Source of the DNA: Brevibacterium luteolum
Lineage (GTDB): Bacteria; Actinomycetota; Actinomycetes; Actinomycetales; Brevibacteriaceae
Length of the DNA: 64,000 bases
Direction: 5' to 3'
Assembly: GCF_013004595.1 (NCBI RefSeq)
Contig: NZ_JABEMC010000002.1
Span: 372,001 to 436,000 of the forward strand
Below the pieces are notes generated by a model, which saw nothing but the letters and a program-made list of their open reading frames with translations, was not told the origin of the DNA and did not search any database. The position numbers and the translations under genes are program-made. Positions 12,277 to 22,933 of the stretch are shown here, in pieces. Position 1 is the first letter of the stretch; every line of letters begins with the position of its first letter.

Positions 12277-13404
12277 ATGAAACTTCCACACAGCGATATT
12301 GATCCCGACGGCCTGCTGGAGTACTCCGTCGTCTTCACGGACCGCTCCCTCAACCACATGTCCGCCCGCTTCGTCTCCGTGATGGAGGAGACGCTGTCGA
12401 TCCTGCGCAGCACCTACAACGCCAAGACCGCGGTGCTCGTGCCCGGCGGCGGCTCCTACGGCATGGAATCGGTCGCCCGCCAGTTCGCCGGCGGCAAGCG
12501 CTGCCTCATCGTACGCAACGGCCAGTTCTCCTACCGCTGGTCGCAGATCCTCGACACCGGCCAGATCCCTGCCGAACATGAGGTGCTCAAGGCCCGCCCC
12601 GCCGGCGGCGACGTCGATGCCGGGTTCGCTCCTGCTCCCATCGAGGAGGTCGTCGAGACGATCCACCGGCAGCGCACCGAGCTCGTGTTCGCTCCGCACG
12701 TCGAGACCGCCTCGGGCGTGCTGCTGAGCGATGACTACATGCGCCGGATCGCAGACGCCGTGCACGAGGTGGGCGGCCTGTTCGTCCTCGACTGCGTCGC
12801 CTCCGGCCCGCTGTGGGTTGACATGGACGACATCGGTGTCGACATCCTCCTCTCGGCCCCGCAGAAGGGCTGGAGCGGCACGCCGTGCGCCGGCTACATC
12901 ATGTTCGGTGAGCGCGCTCGCACGGCGATCGAGGACACCACCAGCTCGAGCTTCGCACTCGACCTGAAGAAGTGGATGACGATCTGTGAGGGCTACGCCG
13001 AAGGCAAGCACGGCTACCACGCCACGATGCCGACTGACTCGATCACCCACAACCTCACCCTCATGCAGGAGGCTGTCGAGTTCGGGCTGCCGCAGCTGCG
13101 TGAGCGCCAGATCGAGCTCGGCACCAAGGTGCGCGAGCTCCTCAGCTCACGCGGTTACTCCTCAGTTGCCGCAGAGGGCTGGCAGTCTCCGACGGTCGTC
13201 GTCGTGCAGGCCGAGCGACCCGCCGCCGAGGTGGTAGCCGCGTTTGCGCAGGCAGGCGTGCAGGTAGCCGGCGGGGTCCCGCTCATGGTCGACGAGCCGG
13301 AGGGTTTTCAGACCTTCCGCATCGGCTTGTTCGGCCTCGACAAGTGGGCTGATGCTGATGCAGCGGCAGCGCGACTGGAGGCGGCGCTCGACCAGGTGGC
13401 CTGA
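12277..13404 (+). CDS. Class V aminotransferase (alanine-glyoxylate/serine-glyoxylate type)
   Basis: A 375-aa PLP enzyme of fold-type I, class V. The PLP lysine is in SAPQKGWSGTPCAGYIMF; the preceding VLDCVASGP supplies the cofactor-ring aspartate. PGGGSYGMESV near the N-terminus is a phosphate-binding region. Closest in style are alanine-glyoxylate and serine-glyoxylate aminotransferases, which move amino groups to glyoxylate or pyruvate. It is monocistronic, between two stem-loops, and just upstream of the choline operon. A link to one-carbon or glycine metabolism downstream of betaine is possible but unproven. Confidence 0.83.
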   Translation: MKLPHSDIDPDGLLEYSVVFTDRSLNHMSARFVSVMEETLSILRSTYNAKTAVLVPGGGSYGMESVARQFAGGKRCLIVRNGQFSYRWSQILDTGQIPAEHEVLKARPAGGDVDAGFAPAPIEEVVETIHRQRTELVFAPHVETASGVLLSDDYMRRIADAVHEVGGLFVLDCVASGPLWVDMDDIGVDILLSAPQKGWSGTPCAGYIMFGERARTAIEDTTSSSFALDLKKWMTICEGYAEGKHGYHATMPTDSITHNLTLMQEAVEFGLPQLRERQIELGTKVRELLSSRGYSSVAAEGWQSPTVVVVQAERPAAEVVAAFAQAGVQVAGGVPLMVDEPEGFQTFRIGLFGLDKWADADAAAARLEAALDQVA

Positions 13405-13450
13405 CACAGCTCTCGTGGTTTCGACAGACAGCTGGGGTGTGCGCGACAGC

Positions 13451-13561
13451 GCGCGGTGACGGCGTCACCGCGCAGAGCGTCGCCATTACCTGACGGTAAG
13501 CGGACTGGCGGCCTTGTTATGGTGTGAAGTGCCCGGCAGGCGCAGGGATCCCTGCGCCTGC
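13451..13561 (+). promoter_or_regulatory. betT promoter region with three inverted repeats
   Basis: Three perfect inverted repeats lie between the aminotransferase stop and betT. The first is GCGCGGTGAC (13451-13460), 3 bases, GTCACCGCGC (13464-13473). The second is TTACC (13486-13490), TGAC, GGTAA (13495-13499). The third is an unbroken 26-bp palindrome with arms GCAGGCGCAGGGA (13536-13548) and TCCCTGCGCCTGC (13549-13561). A candidate -10, TATGGT (13518-13523), places transcription start just before the third palindrome. The first may simply terminate the upstream gene; the others look like operator sites for a choline or osmotic regulator, none of which is encoded nearby. Confidence 0.6.
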
Positions 13562-13587
13562 ACTCACACCACTGCAGAGACGAAGAG

Positions 13588-15825
13588 ATGAGCGATTCGA
13601 AACAGCCGTCAGATCCGATAGAGCCTTCAGACTCGAACGCCCCACACGACGCCCGCCCCGGTGCCACTGCAGCAGCCACCGATGCTGCAGGGGCACCGGT
13701 TGACCGTGCACCGGCTGACGGTTCGCCGGGAGACCCGCCTCCGCCCAACTGGCCGGTCTTCCTCATCTCCGGCATCAGCATCCTGGCGATCGCCCTGTGG
13801 GCGATCATCGCCCCGGAGAACGCCGACCTCGTGCTCAACACCGCCGTCGGCTGGATCTCAGCGAACTTCGGCTGGTACTACATCCTGACCGCCACACTCA
13901 TCATCGTCTTCGTCATCATGATGGCCGCCGGCCGCACCGGCAAGATCCGTCTTGGCCCGCAGCACTCCCGACCGCAGTTCAGCCTGTTCACCTGGACGGC
14001 GATGCTGTTCGCTGCCGGCATCGGCATCGACCTGATGTTCTTCTCGGTCTCCGAACCGGCCTCCCAGTTCCTGTTCCCGCCAGAGGGCGCGGTCGACGAC
14101 CCGCTCAACCCGGACACCGATCCGAACGGCCGGGCGCGCATGGCCGTCATCTGGACGCTGTTCCACTATGGCATCACCGGCTGGGCGATGTACGCCCTCA
14201 TGGGCATGGCGTTCGCCTACTTCGCCTACCGCAAGAACATGCCGCTCTCAATCCGCTCGATCCTGTACTGGGCGATCGGCAAGCGCATCAACGGCTGGCT
14301 GGGCTCCACCATCGACGTCGCCGCAGTGCTCGGCACCGTCTTCGGCATCGCTACCTCACTGGGCATCGGCGTCGTGCAGCTCAATTACGGCCTGCACCTG
14401 ATGTTCGGCGTCCCCGAGGGCGTCGGCGCCCAGATCGGCCTCATCGCCCTGGCCGTGCTCATGGCCACGATCTCGACCGTCACCGGTGTCGAGAAGGGCA
14501 TCCGCCGTCTGTCTGAGCTCAACGTCATCCTCGCCATCGTGCTGCTGGCCCACATTCTCATCACCGGCAAGACCCGGTTCCTCTTCGACGCACTCGTGAC
14601 CAACATCGGCGAGTACCTCTACGAGCTGCCGCGGATGACCCTCGACGTCTTCCCGTTCATCCAGCCCGATGACTGGATGGCCGGCTGGACGCTGTTCTTC
14701 TGGGCCTGGTGGGTGGCCTGGGCGCCGTTCGTCGGACTGTTCCTCGCCCGCATCTCCCGCGGCCGTACGATCCGCCAGTTCGTCATCGGGGTGCTCATCG
14801 TCCCCTTCACCTTCATCGCCATCTTCATCTCGATCTTCGGCAACTCCACGCTGCGTCTCGTGCTCGACGGCAACCTGGAATTCGCCGACGTCGCCGCCAA
14901 CACCCCCGAGCGTGCCTTCTACTCGCTGCTGGAGATGTACCCCGGCGCCCCGGCCGTCATCGGCCTGGCCACCATCGTCGGACTGCTCTTCTACGTCACA
15001 TCCGCAGACTCCGGCGCACTCGTGCTGGCGAACTTCACCTCCCACACCCATGACCCGAACACCGACGGCCGCAAGGGGCTGCGCGTGTTCTGGGCGATCG
15101 CCACCGGCGTGCTGACGCTCGGCATGCTCATCGTCGACGGCGTCACCACCCTGCAGGGAGCCACTCTCATCATCGGACTGCCGTTCTCGGTCGTGCTCTA
15201 TCTCGTCATGCTGTCGCTGTACCGGGCGCTGCAGGTCGAGCTCGACGTCACCGACAGCCGGTTCAACAGCCTGCCCGGCCGCCTGTCCGGCCAGGCAGGA
15301 CTGTCCTGGCAGCAGCGCCTGCGCCGCGCCACGAGCTTCCCCAGCCGCGGGGCCGCCTCCCGCTACTTCAAGTCCACTGTCATCCCGGCGCTGACCGAGG
15401 TGGCCGAGGAGCTGCGCGCCAACGGCTCAGACGCCCGCCTCGACACCTCGGAAGTGGTCTCCCACAAGCTGCCGCAGGCAGCGCTGACGATCGAGTTCGA
15501 GGACGCGGAGCCGTGTGTCTACCAGGTCTACCCGGTGGCCGCGCAGATGCCGTCGTTCGCCCTCAACACCGCCCGCGAAGGCAGTGACGCATACTACCGC
15601 CTCGAAGTCTTCAACACCGAGGGATCGCGTGGATACGATGTTTTCGGGTACACCAAGGAACAGCTCATCTCCGACGTCCTCAGCAGCTTCGAGGCACACC
15701 TGGAGTTCCTGCGGATCTCAGACGGCACCCCGCCGGACGTCGCCGCAGCATCGACCACCGCCCTCACCACAGATTGGGAAGAGGAAACCCCTGACAAGAC
15801 ACGGACTGAGTCCAGCGACCGCTGA
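13588..15825 (+). CDS. betT: BCCT-family choline transporter BetT
   Basis: A 745-aa betaine/carnitine/choline transporter. After a 50-residue Ala/Pro/Asp-rich cytoplasmic N-terminus come 12 predicted membrane helices. They include the BCCT signature regions WTLFHYGITGWAMYALMGM, GIATSLGIGVVQLNYGL and the tryptophan-rich GWTLFFWAWWVAWAPFVGLF. The C-terminal cytoplasmic tail of about 190 residues is long and acidic, as in E. coli BetT and other osmotically regulated BetT proteins. It imports choline with protons or sodium to feed the two oxidation enzymes encoded 30 bases downstream. GAAGAG precedes the ATG. Confidence 0.95.
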   Translation: MSDSKQPSDPIEPSDSNAPHDARPGATAAATDAAGAPVDRAPADGSPGDPPPPNWPVFLISGISILAIALWAIIAPENADLVLNTAVGWISANFGWYYILTATLIIVFVIMMAAGRTGKIRLGPQHSRPQFSLFTWTAMLFAAGIGIDLMFFSVSEPASQFLFPPEGAVDDPLNPDTDPNGRARMAVIWTLFHYGITGWAMYALMGMAFAYFAYRKNMPLSIRSILYWAIGKRINGWLGSTIDVAAVLGTVFGIATSLGIGVVQLNYGLHLMFGVPEGVGAQIGLIALAVLMATISTVTGVEKGIRRLSELNVILAIVLLAHILITGKTRFLFDALVTNIGEYLYELPRMTLDVFPFIQPDDWMAGWTLFFWAWWVAWAPFVGLFLARISRGRTIRQFVIGVLIVPFTFIAIFISIFGNSTLRLVLDGNLEFADVAANTPERAFYSLLEMYPGAPAVIGLATIVGLLFYVTSADSGALVLANFTSHTHDPNTDGRKGLRVFWAIATGVLTLGMLIVDGVTTLQGATLIIGLPFSVVLYLVMLSLYRALQVELDVTDSRFNSLPGRLSGQAGLSWQQRLRRATSFPSRGAASRYFKSTVIPALTEVAEELRANGSDARLDTSEVVSHKLPQAALTIEFEDAEPCVYQVYPVAAQMPSFALNTAREGSDAYYRLEVFNTEGSRGYDVFGYTKEQLISDVLSSFEAHLEFLRISDGTPPDVAAASTTALTTDWEEETPDKTRTESSDR

Positions 15826-15855
15826 CCTCAGCGCTGTGCAGAAATGAGGAGTGCC

Positions 15856-17328
<1,473 letters not shown>

Positions 17329-17337
17329 GAGGGAGCC

Positions 17338-18900
17338 ATGGAGACCACCCACACTTTCGACTACATCGTCGTCGGCGGCGGTTCGGCCGGTGCGGCCGTC
17401 GCTGCCCGCCTGAGCGAGGACCCCACCGTCACCGTCGGACTGCTCGAGGCCGGCCCGAGTGATGAGGACCTCGACGTGGTCCTCACCCTCAACCGGTGGA
17501 TGGAGCTGCTCGAATCCGGCTACGACTGGGACTACCCGATCGAAGAGCAGGCCAACGGCAACTCGTTCATGCGCCATGCCCGCGCCAAGGTGCTCGGCGG
17601 CTGCTCCTCGCACAACTCCTGCATCGCCTTCTGGGCGCCGAAGGAGGACCTCGACGCCTGGGCGCACACCTACGGTGCGACCGGCTGGGAGGCGGAGAAG
17701 ACCTTCCCGCTGTTCACCAAGCTCGAGACCAATGAGGACGACGGCCCGCTGCACGGCTACGACGGCCCGGTCGAGCTCATGAACGTCCCGCCGAAGGACC
17801 CCTGCGGTGTGGCCGTGCTCGACGCCTGTGAACAGGCTGGCATCCCGCGCGCGCAGTTCAACACCGGTGAGACCGTCGTCAACGGCGCGAACTTCTTCCA
17901 GATCAACCGCAGGGCCGACGGCACCCGCGCGTCGTCCTCGGTGTCGTACCTGCACCCGAACCTGAAGCGTGAGAACCTCACGATCCTCACCGACACGTGG
18001 GTGCGCGAACTCGAGTTCGACGACAGCAACACCTGCACCGGCGTCCATGTCGTCAACAACGCCTTCGGCACCACCCAGCGGATCGCAGCCAACCGCGAGG
18101 TCATCGTCTCCGCCGGCGCGATCGACACCCCGAAGCTGCTCATGCTCTCGGGCATCGGCCCGGCCGCCCACCTTAAGGAGGTCGGCGTCGACGTGCGCGT
18201 CGACGCCCCGGGTGTGGGCTCCAACCTGCAGGACCACCCCGAGGCGGTCATCCAGTGGGAGGCGAAGAAGCCGATGGTCACTGAATCGACCCAGTGGTGG
18301 GAGATCGGCATCTTCACCCGCATCGACGGCGAGGGCGACGTGCCCGACCTCATGATGCACTACGGTTCGGTGCCCTTCGACATGCACACCCTGCGCCAGG
18401 GCTATCCGACCTCGGAGAACGCCTTCTGCCTGACCCCCAACGTCCCGCACGCCCGCTCGCGGGGCACCGTGCGCCTGCGCAGCCTCGACTACCGGGACAA
18501 GCCGAAGGTCGATCCGCGCTACTTCACCGACCCCGAGGGCTATGACATGCACATCATGGTCGAGGGCATCAAGAAGGCCCGCGAGATCGTCTCCCAGCCG
18601 GCGCTGGCCGAATGGGCCGGCCGCGAACTCTACCCGGGAGACGACGTGCAGACCGATGAGCAGATTGAAGACTACATCGTCCGCACCCACAACACTGTCT
18701 ACCACCCGGCCGGCACCGTCCGGATGGGCCCGGCGGACGACAGCGAATCGCCGCTGACCCCCGATCTCAAGGTCAAGGGCGTCACGGGCCTGCGCGTGGC
18801 CGACGCTTCGGTCATGCCGCTCATCACCGCTGTCAACCCGAACATCACCGTCATGATGATCGGCGAGAAGTGCGCCGAGCTCATCAAGCAGGACAGCTGA
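17338..18900 (+). CDS. codA: Choline oxidase (GMC family)
   Basis: This 520-aa flavoprotein is a GMC oxidoreductase with the FAD motif DYIVVGGGSAGAAVAARLSE. It most resembles the Arthrobacter globiformis choline oxidase, which oxidises choline to betaine aldehyde and on to betaine using O2 and releasing H2O2. Comparing with that enzyme from memory, its key residues are all present: His92 (GGCSSHNSC, covalent FAD link, H99), Ser94 (S101), Glu302 (QDHPE, E312), His341 (MMHYG, H351), Val454, His456 (VYHPAG, H466) and Asn500 (VNPN, N510). It is shorter at the C-terminus. I therefore call it an oxidase rather than the membrane dehydrogenase BetA. It is last in the betT-betB-codA operon. Confidence 0.92.
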   Translation: METTHTFDYIVVGGGSAGAAVAARLSEDPTVTVGLLEAGPSDEDLDVVLTLNRWMELLESGYDWDYPIEEQANGNSFMRHARAKVLGGCSSHNSCIAFWAPKEDLDAWAHTYGATGWEAEKTFPLFTKLETNEDDGPLHGYDGPVELMNVPPKDPCGVAVLDACEQAGIPRAQFNTGETVVNGANFFQINRRADGTRASSSVSYLHPNLKRENLTILTDTWVRELEFDDSNTCTGVHVVNNAFGTTQRIAANREVIVSAGAIDTPKLLMLSGIGPAAHLKEVGVDVRVDAPGVGSNLQDHPEAVIQWEAKKPMVTESTQWWEIGIFTRIDGEGDVPDLMMHYGSVPFDMHTLRQGYPTSENAFCLTPNVPHARSRGTVRLRSLDYRDKPKVDPRYFTDPEGYDMHIMVEGIKKAREIVSQPALAEWAGRELYPGDDVQTDEQIEDYIVRTHNTVYHPAGTVRMGPADDSESPLTPDLKVKGVTGLRVADASVMPLITAVNPNITVMMIGEKCAELIKQDS

Positions 18901-18922
18901 GCCTGACAGACTCACCCAGAAA

Positions 18923-18956
18923 GGGGGCGGGCAGCGATGATTCGCTGCCCGCCCCC
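18923..18956. terminator. Bidirectional terminator between codA and the flotillin gene
   Basis: Perfect 14-bp stem: GGGGGCGGGCAGCG (18923-18936) pairs with CGCTGCCCGCCCCC (18943-18956), 6-base loop. It lies in the 84-base gap between convergent genes and is followed on the plus strand by TGTTGGT, without a long T-run. Confidence 0.78.
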
Positions 18957-18984
18957 TGTTGGTCATCGGCTCGGTGACCTCAGA

Positions 18985-20400
18985 TCAGGACGTCTCCTCC
19001 GCCTCGGTGGTGGCTGGCGGCTGAGATGCCCCGGCACCCGGAGCGGGCTGAGATGCGGAAGTCTCAGAGTCTGCGGCTGTGTGCAGAAGGGTCCGGAGGT
19101 CGACTCCGGTGGTCTCATCGACGACCTGCAGCACTTTGGCGAGGTTGACGCCGATGTTCTCGCTGAGCTTCCCTTCCCCATCGGAGGAGATGATCGAGAG
19201 CCTGTCGATGCTGCCGTAGGGCTCAGCCAGTCGGCCGGCCATCTCCGGCAGCACCTTGAGGATCTCGGCCAGGCGCGCGGCATCGTTGTAGGAGGCGTAT
19301 GCCTCGGCGGCGGCCTCGATCGCCCGTGCCTCGGCCTCACCGCGAGCGGCCACCGCAGCGGCCTCGGCCCGACCGCGCGTCTCAGCGGCCGCAGCGTCGT
19401 TCTGCGCTTCGACCAGTGCCGCTGCCGAGGCGCGCTCGCGCCGGTAGTGATCGGCATCGGCGTCGCGTTCGGCGGCGTACTTCTTGGCATCGGCTGGCTT
19501 CTGCACCTCACCGATGAGTTCGCGCTCACGCAGCTCGTTGTTGCGGTCGGCGATCTTCTGCTTCTCATCCAGGATGCGCTGCTCCTGCTCCGCACGGGCC
19601 AGCTCCTCAGCGGCAGCCGCCTGCGCCTTCTCGGCAGCGGTCTCACGCTGGATCGCGGCCTGGCGCAGCTCGAGGTCCTTCTGGGACTCGGCCACCCGCT
19701 GGGCATCGGCGTTCGAGGCCTCGGTCGCCTTGCGGCGCGACTCCGATTCGGCGATCGCGGCGCGCTCGGCGACGAGTGCCGCCTCGGGCCGGCCGAGATC
19801 CTTGAGATAGCCGTCATCGTCTTCGATCGAGATGATCTGGAAGGTGTCGATGACCAGGCCCTGGTTGTTCATCGAATCCGCGGCATCGGCCCGCACCTGC
19901 GCGGCGAACTCGGCGCGGTCGCGCAGCACCTGCTCGACCGTCAGCGTGCCGATGACCGCGCGCAGCGTACCGGAGAGGATCTCCTGGCAGTAGTTGTCGA
20001 TGGCCTTCTGCTGATCGAGGAACCGCTGGGCTGCCTTGCGGATGTCGGCAACCGATTCGCCGACTTTGATCTGGGCGACACCGCGCAGCCGGAGGAAGAT
20101 GTTGTTCGACGAGTAGCCCTCGATCTCGATGCTGATCTGGCGCGAGGACAGCGAGATCGTGTGCGCGCGGTCGAACAGCGGCCTGACGATCGCGCGACCG
20201 CCGACCACGACGCGGGTGCCGCTTTCGAGGTCGACGTCCCCGCCCTTGCTGCGGGTGGGTGCGCGGCCGGTGATGACGAGCGCCTCATTGGGCGCAGCGA
20301 CGCGGTAGGCGCGGCGGAACATGATGAAACCGATGATGCCGATGATGAAGACGACGGCGAGGATCGCGCCGATACCGGTCACCAGTGTGGGATCGAACAT
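18985..20400 (-). CDS. Flotillin-like SPFH-domain membrane protein
   Basis: The 471-aa protein has one N-terminal membrane segment (about residues 7-28), then an SPFH/band-7 domain (RVAAPNEALVITGR through about residue 200). A long Ala/Glu/Arg-rich coiled coil spans about residues 205-390 and contains the EA-type repeats diagnostic of flotillins, followed by a conserved C-terminal oligomerisation region and a Pro/Ala tail. Flotillins scaffold functional membrane microdomains and influence membrane fluidity and cell-wall synthesis. No NfeD-type partner lies next to it. It is monocistronic, with stem-loops on both sides. Confidence 0.92.
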   Translation of the reverse strand: MFDPTLVTGIGAILAVVFIIGIIGFIMFRRAYRVAAPNEALVITGRAPTRSKGGDVDLESGTRVVVGGRAIVRPLFDRAHTISLSSRQISIEIEGYSSNNIFLRLRGVAQIKVGESVADIRKAAQRFLDQQKAIDNYCQEILSGTLRAVIGTLTVEQVLRDRAEFAAQVRADAADSMNNQGLVIDTFQIISIEDDDGYLKDLGRPEAALVAERAAIAESESRRKATEASNADAQRVAESQKDLELRQAAIQRETAAEKAQAAAAEELARAEQEQRILDEKQKIADRNNELRERELIGEVQKPADAKKYAAERDADADHYRRERASAAALVEAQNDAAAAETRGRAEAAAVAARGEAEARAIEAAAEAYASYNDAARLAEILKVLPEMAGRLAEPYGSIDRLSIISSDGEGKLSENIGVNLAKVLQVVDETTGVDLRTLLHTAADSETSASQPAPGAGASQPPATTEAEETS

Positions 20401-20497
20401 GGGGATTCTCCTGAAAGTGACAGCGCGGGGCTGCTGGCAGTGCCGAATAGGTCACTGGCAGACTATCCGAAGAATCTGAGGCGCGGCACCGTCAGCT

Positions 20498-20535
20498 CGC
20501 AGCGGGCCGGCACCTGCGGCTGCCGGCCCGCTGCG
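20498..20535. terminator. Stem-loop between metE and the flotillin gene
   Basis: A perfect 15-bp stem (CGCAGCGGGCCGGCA at 20498-20512 with TGCCGGCCCGCTGCG at 20521-20535), 8-base loop. It is placed to end the leftward metE transcript before the flotillin promoter. No T-run. Confidence 0.7.
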
Positions 20536-20563
20536 AAACCAGGGACAGGGTCGTCGTCCTAGG

Positions 20564-22933
20564 TCAGAAGGCTGCACCAGTGGCCGCAGGAACTTCCTCG
20601 GCGGCGCGAACGCGCACTGCGTCACGGGCGGCGATGAGGTTCTCCAATGCCGGACGGACCTCCTCGTACCGGCGGGTTTTGAGTCCGCAGTCAGGATTCA
20701 CCCACAGGCGATGGCGCGGCACGTGGGTCAGGGCTGCCTCCAGCAGGCCAACGAGCTCATCGACCGAGGGCACCCGCGGGGAGTGGATATCGTAAACGCC
20801 TGGGCCGACGCTGCGGTCGAACTCGGCGGGGTCGAGGCTGTCGAGCAGCTCCATCCGCGAACGGGCGGCTTCGATGCTCGTGACATCGGCATCGAGGGCA
20901 TCGATGGCGTCGATGACCTGCTCGAACTCCGAATAGCACAGATGCGTGTGGATCTGGGTGCCCGGCTCCACGCCGATGCTGGCCAACCGGAAGGCATCGA
21001 CCGCCCAGTCCAGATAGGCGTTCCGGGCATCGGCGCGCAGCGGCAGCAGCTCACGCAGAGCCGGCTCATCGATCTGGATGATCCGGATGCCGGCGGCCTC
21101 CAGTTCGGCAACTTCGTCGGAGAGCGCCAGGCCGATCTGCTCAGCAGCAGTCGACAGCGGCACGTCATCGCGTACGAAGGACCACGACAGGATCGTCACC
21201 GGGCCGGTGAGCATTCCCTTGACCGGTGTGTCGGTCAGGCTGGCGGCAAAGGTCGACCACGGCACCGTGATCGGAGCCGGCCGGTGCACGTCGCCGAACA
21301 GGATCGGCGGGCGGGTGCAGCGGGTGCCGTAGGACTGCACCCAGCCGTGATCGGTGACCGCGAAACCGGCCAGGTGCTCGGCGAAGTACTGCACCATGTC
21401 GTTGCGCTCGGGCTCACCGTGGACGATGACATCGAAGCCGAGCTCCTCCTGCAGGCGCACCACCTCGGCGATCTCGGCCCGCATCGTCGCCTGGTACTGC
21501 ACCTCGGTGATGCGCTCATCGCGCAGCGCGGCTCGGGCGCGGCGCACCTCGGGCGTCTGCGGGAACGAGCCGATCGTCGTCGTCGGCAGCACCGGCAGGC
21601 TGAGCGCCTCCTGGGCCCGCCGGCGCTCTTCGAGGCTGCCAGCGCGCACCCGACGCTCACCGATGGCAGCGGTGCGGGCACGCACCTCGGGGTTGAGTAC
21701 GCGGTCGGACTCTGCGCGGGTGCGCACCGCCCGGGCCGACCGGTCGAAGACGGGCTTACGGACACCGGCCGGGTCGGCAGCACCGCTGCCGCGGGCCCCC
21801 AGTGCCGCCGCGAGCGCCTCGACCTCGGTGAGCTTCTCAGCGGCGAAGGACAGCCAGCCGGCCACATCAACCGGCAGCCGGGTCTCGGCGGCCACTGTGT
21901 AGGGGACATGCAGCAGCGAGGTCGAGGTGGAGACCGAGACGTCGCGGCCACGGTCCTGCAGCCCGGTGAGCACCTCGAGCTCGGCAGCCAGGTCGGCAGC
22001 CCAGATGTTTCGGCCGTCGACCACCCCTGCCACCAGCCGGGTGGCGCCGAAGTCCGCTGTCTGCAGGCGGGCCAGCCAACCAGGGTCCACGGCTCGGGTG
22101 GCGGGCGAGACATCGACGCCCAGCGCCTCGGGCCCGGCGGCCAGCAGGGTCTCAAGTCCTGCCCGCAGCGCACCATATGGCGCGGTGATGAGCACCTGCG
22201 GGCGCTCACCGGCTGACAGCAGACGGGCGTGCGCGTCACCGGCGCAGGCGGCCAGGTCGGCATCGCTGATCGCGTCGATGTCGGTCACCAGGATCGGCTC
22301 ATCGAGCTGCACCCACTCGACTCCGGCGGCATGGAGGGCAGCCAGAAGTTCGGCGTAGACCTCGACGAGCTCGTCGAGCCGCTCCAGCGGCGCGTGCTCT
22401 GCTCCGGCCGCCGGCTTCGACAGCGCCAGCAGGGTCACCGGACCCACCAGCACCGGACGGATCCGATGCCCGGCCTGCCGCGCCTCGGCGACGAGGTCGA
22501 GGAGACGCTGCGGGCGGGCGGTGAAGGTGCGCTCATCGGCGACTTCAGGCACCAGGTAGTGGTAGTTCGTGTCGAACCACTTCGTCATCTCCAGCGGCGG
22601 ACGCTCTGCGGTGCCGCGGGCCAGAGCGAAGTACTCACCCAGGGCGGTGCCGGACGGATCCTCGCCGACGATGCCGGTGGTGATGGCAGCGTCGAGGACC
22701 TGGTCGTAGGCGGAGAAGTCGCCGGGGATCGCGTAGTCGGCGGCCAGGCCGAGCTCGCGCTGCCGCTCATAGGCGGTCACTCGCAGACTGTGGGCGGCAT
22801 CGGCATAAGAGGCTTCGTCGATGGTGCCGGCCCACAGTGCTTCGAGGGCGCGCTTGAGTTCGCGGCGCGGGCCGATGCGCGGCAGCCCGGTGACGGTTGC
22901 AGGCGGGAACGCACACTTCTGTGAGGCGGTCAA
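20564..22933 (-). CDS. metE: Cobalamin-independent methionine synthase
   Basis: MetE (789 aa) transfers a methyl group from 5-methyl-THF-polyglutamate to homocysteine. The N-terminal barrel starts FPPATVTGLPRIGPRRELKRALE. The C-terminal catalytic barrel has TTTIGSFPQT, HGEPERNDMVQYF, and zinc-ligand motifs IHTHLCYSEF and NPDCGLKTR. I chose TTG at 22933: it has GAAAGGA six bases upstream, overlaps the metF stop (TTGA) and gives the normal family length. A much longer frame runs back through metF and is an artefact. The 4-base overlap means MetE is translationally coupled to MetF, which supplies its substrate. Confidence 0.95.
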   Translation of the reverse strand: MTASQKCAFPPATVTGLPRIGPRRELKRALEALWAGTIDEASYADAAHSLRVTAYERQRELGLAADYAIPGDFSAYDQVLDAAITTGIVGEDPSGTALGEYFALARGTAERPPLEMTKWFDTNYHYLVPEVADERTFTARPQRLLDLVAEARQAGHRIRPVLVGPVTLLALSKPAAGAEHAPLERLDELVEVYAELLAALHAAGVEWVQLDEPILVTDIDAISDADLAACAGDAHARLLSAGERPQVLITAPYGALRAGLETLLAAGPEALGVDVSPATRAVDPGWLARLQTADFGATRLVAGVVDGRNIWAADLAAELEVLTGLQDRGRDVSVSTSTSLLHVPYTVAAETRLPVDVAGWLSFAAEKLTEVEALAAALGARGSGAADPAGVRKPVFDRSARAVRTRAESDRVLNPEVRARTAAIGERRVRAGSLEERRRAQEALSLPVLPTTTIGSFPQTPEVRRARAALRDERITEVQYQATMRAEIAEVVRLQEELGFDVIVHGEPERNDMVQYFAEHLAGFAVTDHGWVQSYGTRCTRPPILFGDVHRPAPITVPWSTFAASLTDTPVKGMLTGPVTILSWSFVRDDVPLSTAAEQIGLALSDEVAELEAAGIRIIQIDEPALRELLPLRADARNAYLDWAVDAFRLASIGVEPGTQIHTHLCYSEFEQVIDAIDALDADVTSIEAARSRMELLDSLDPAEFDRSVGPGVYDIHSPRVPSVDELVGLLEAALTHVPRHRLWVNPDCGLKTRRYEEVRPALENLIAARDAVRVRAAEEVPAATGAAF

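Noticed and set aside
11476..13050. 524-codon minus-strand frame across the amidase and aminotransferase genes
   Set aside because: Antisense to two well-supported genes and crosses their terminator; low-complexity composition.
18937..20562. 541-codon plus-strand frame opposite the flotillin gene
   Set aside because: Shadow of the coiled-coil coding region, whose repetitive Ala/Glu codons keep the opposite strand open.
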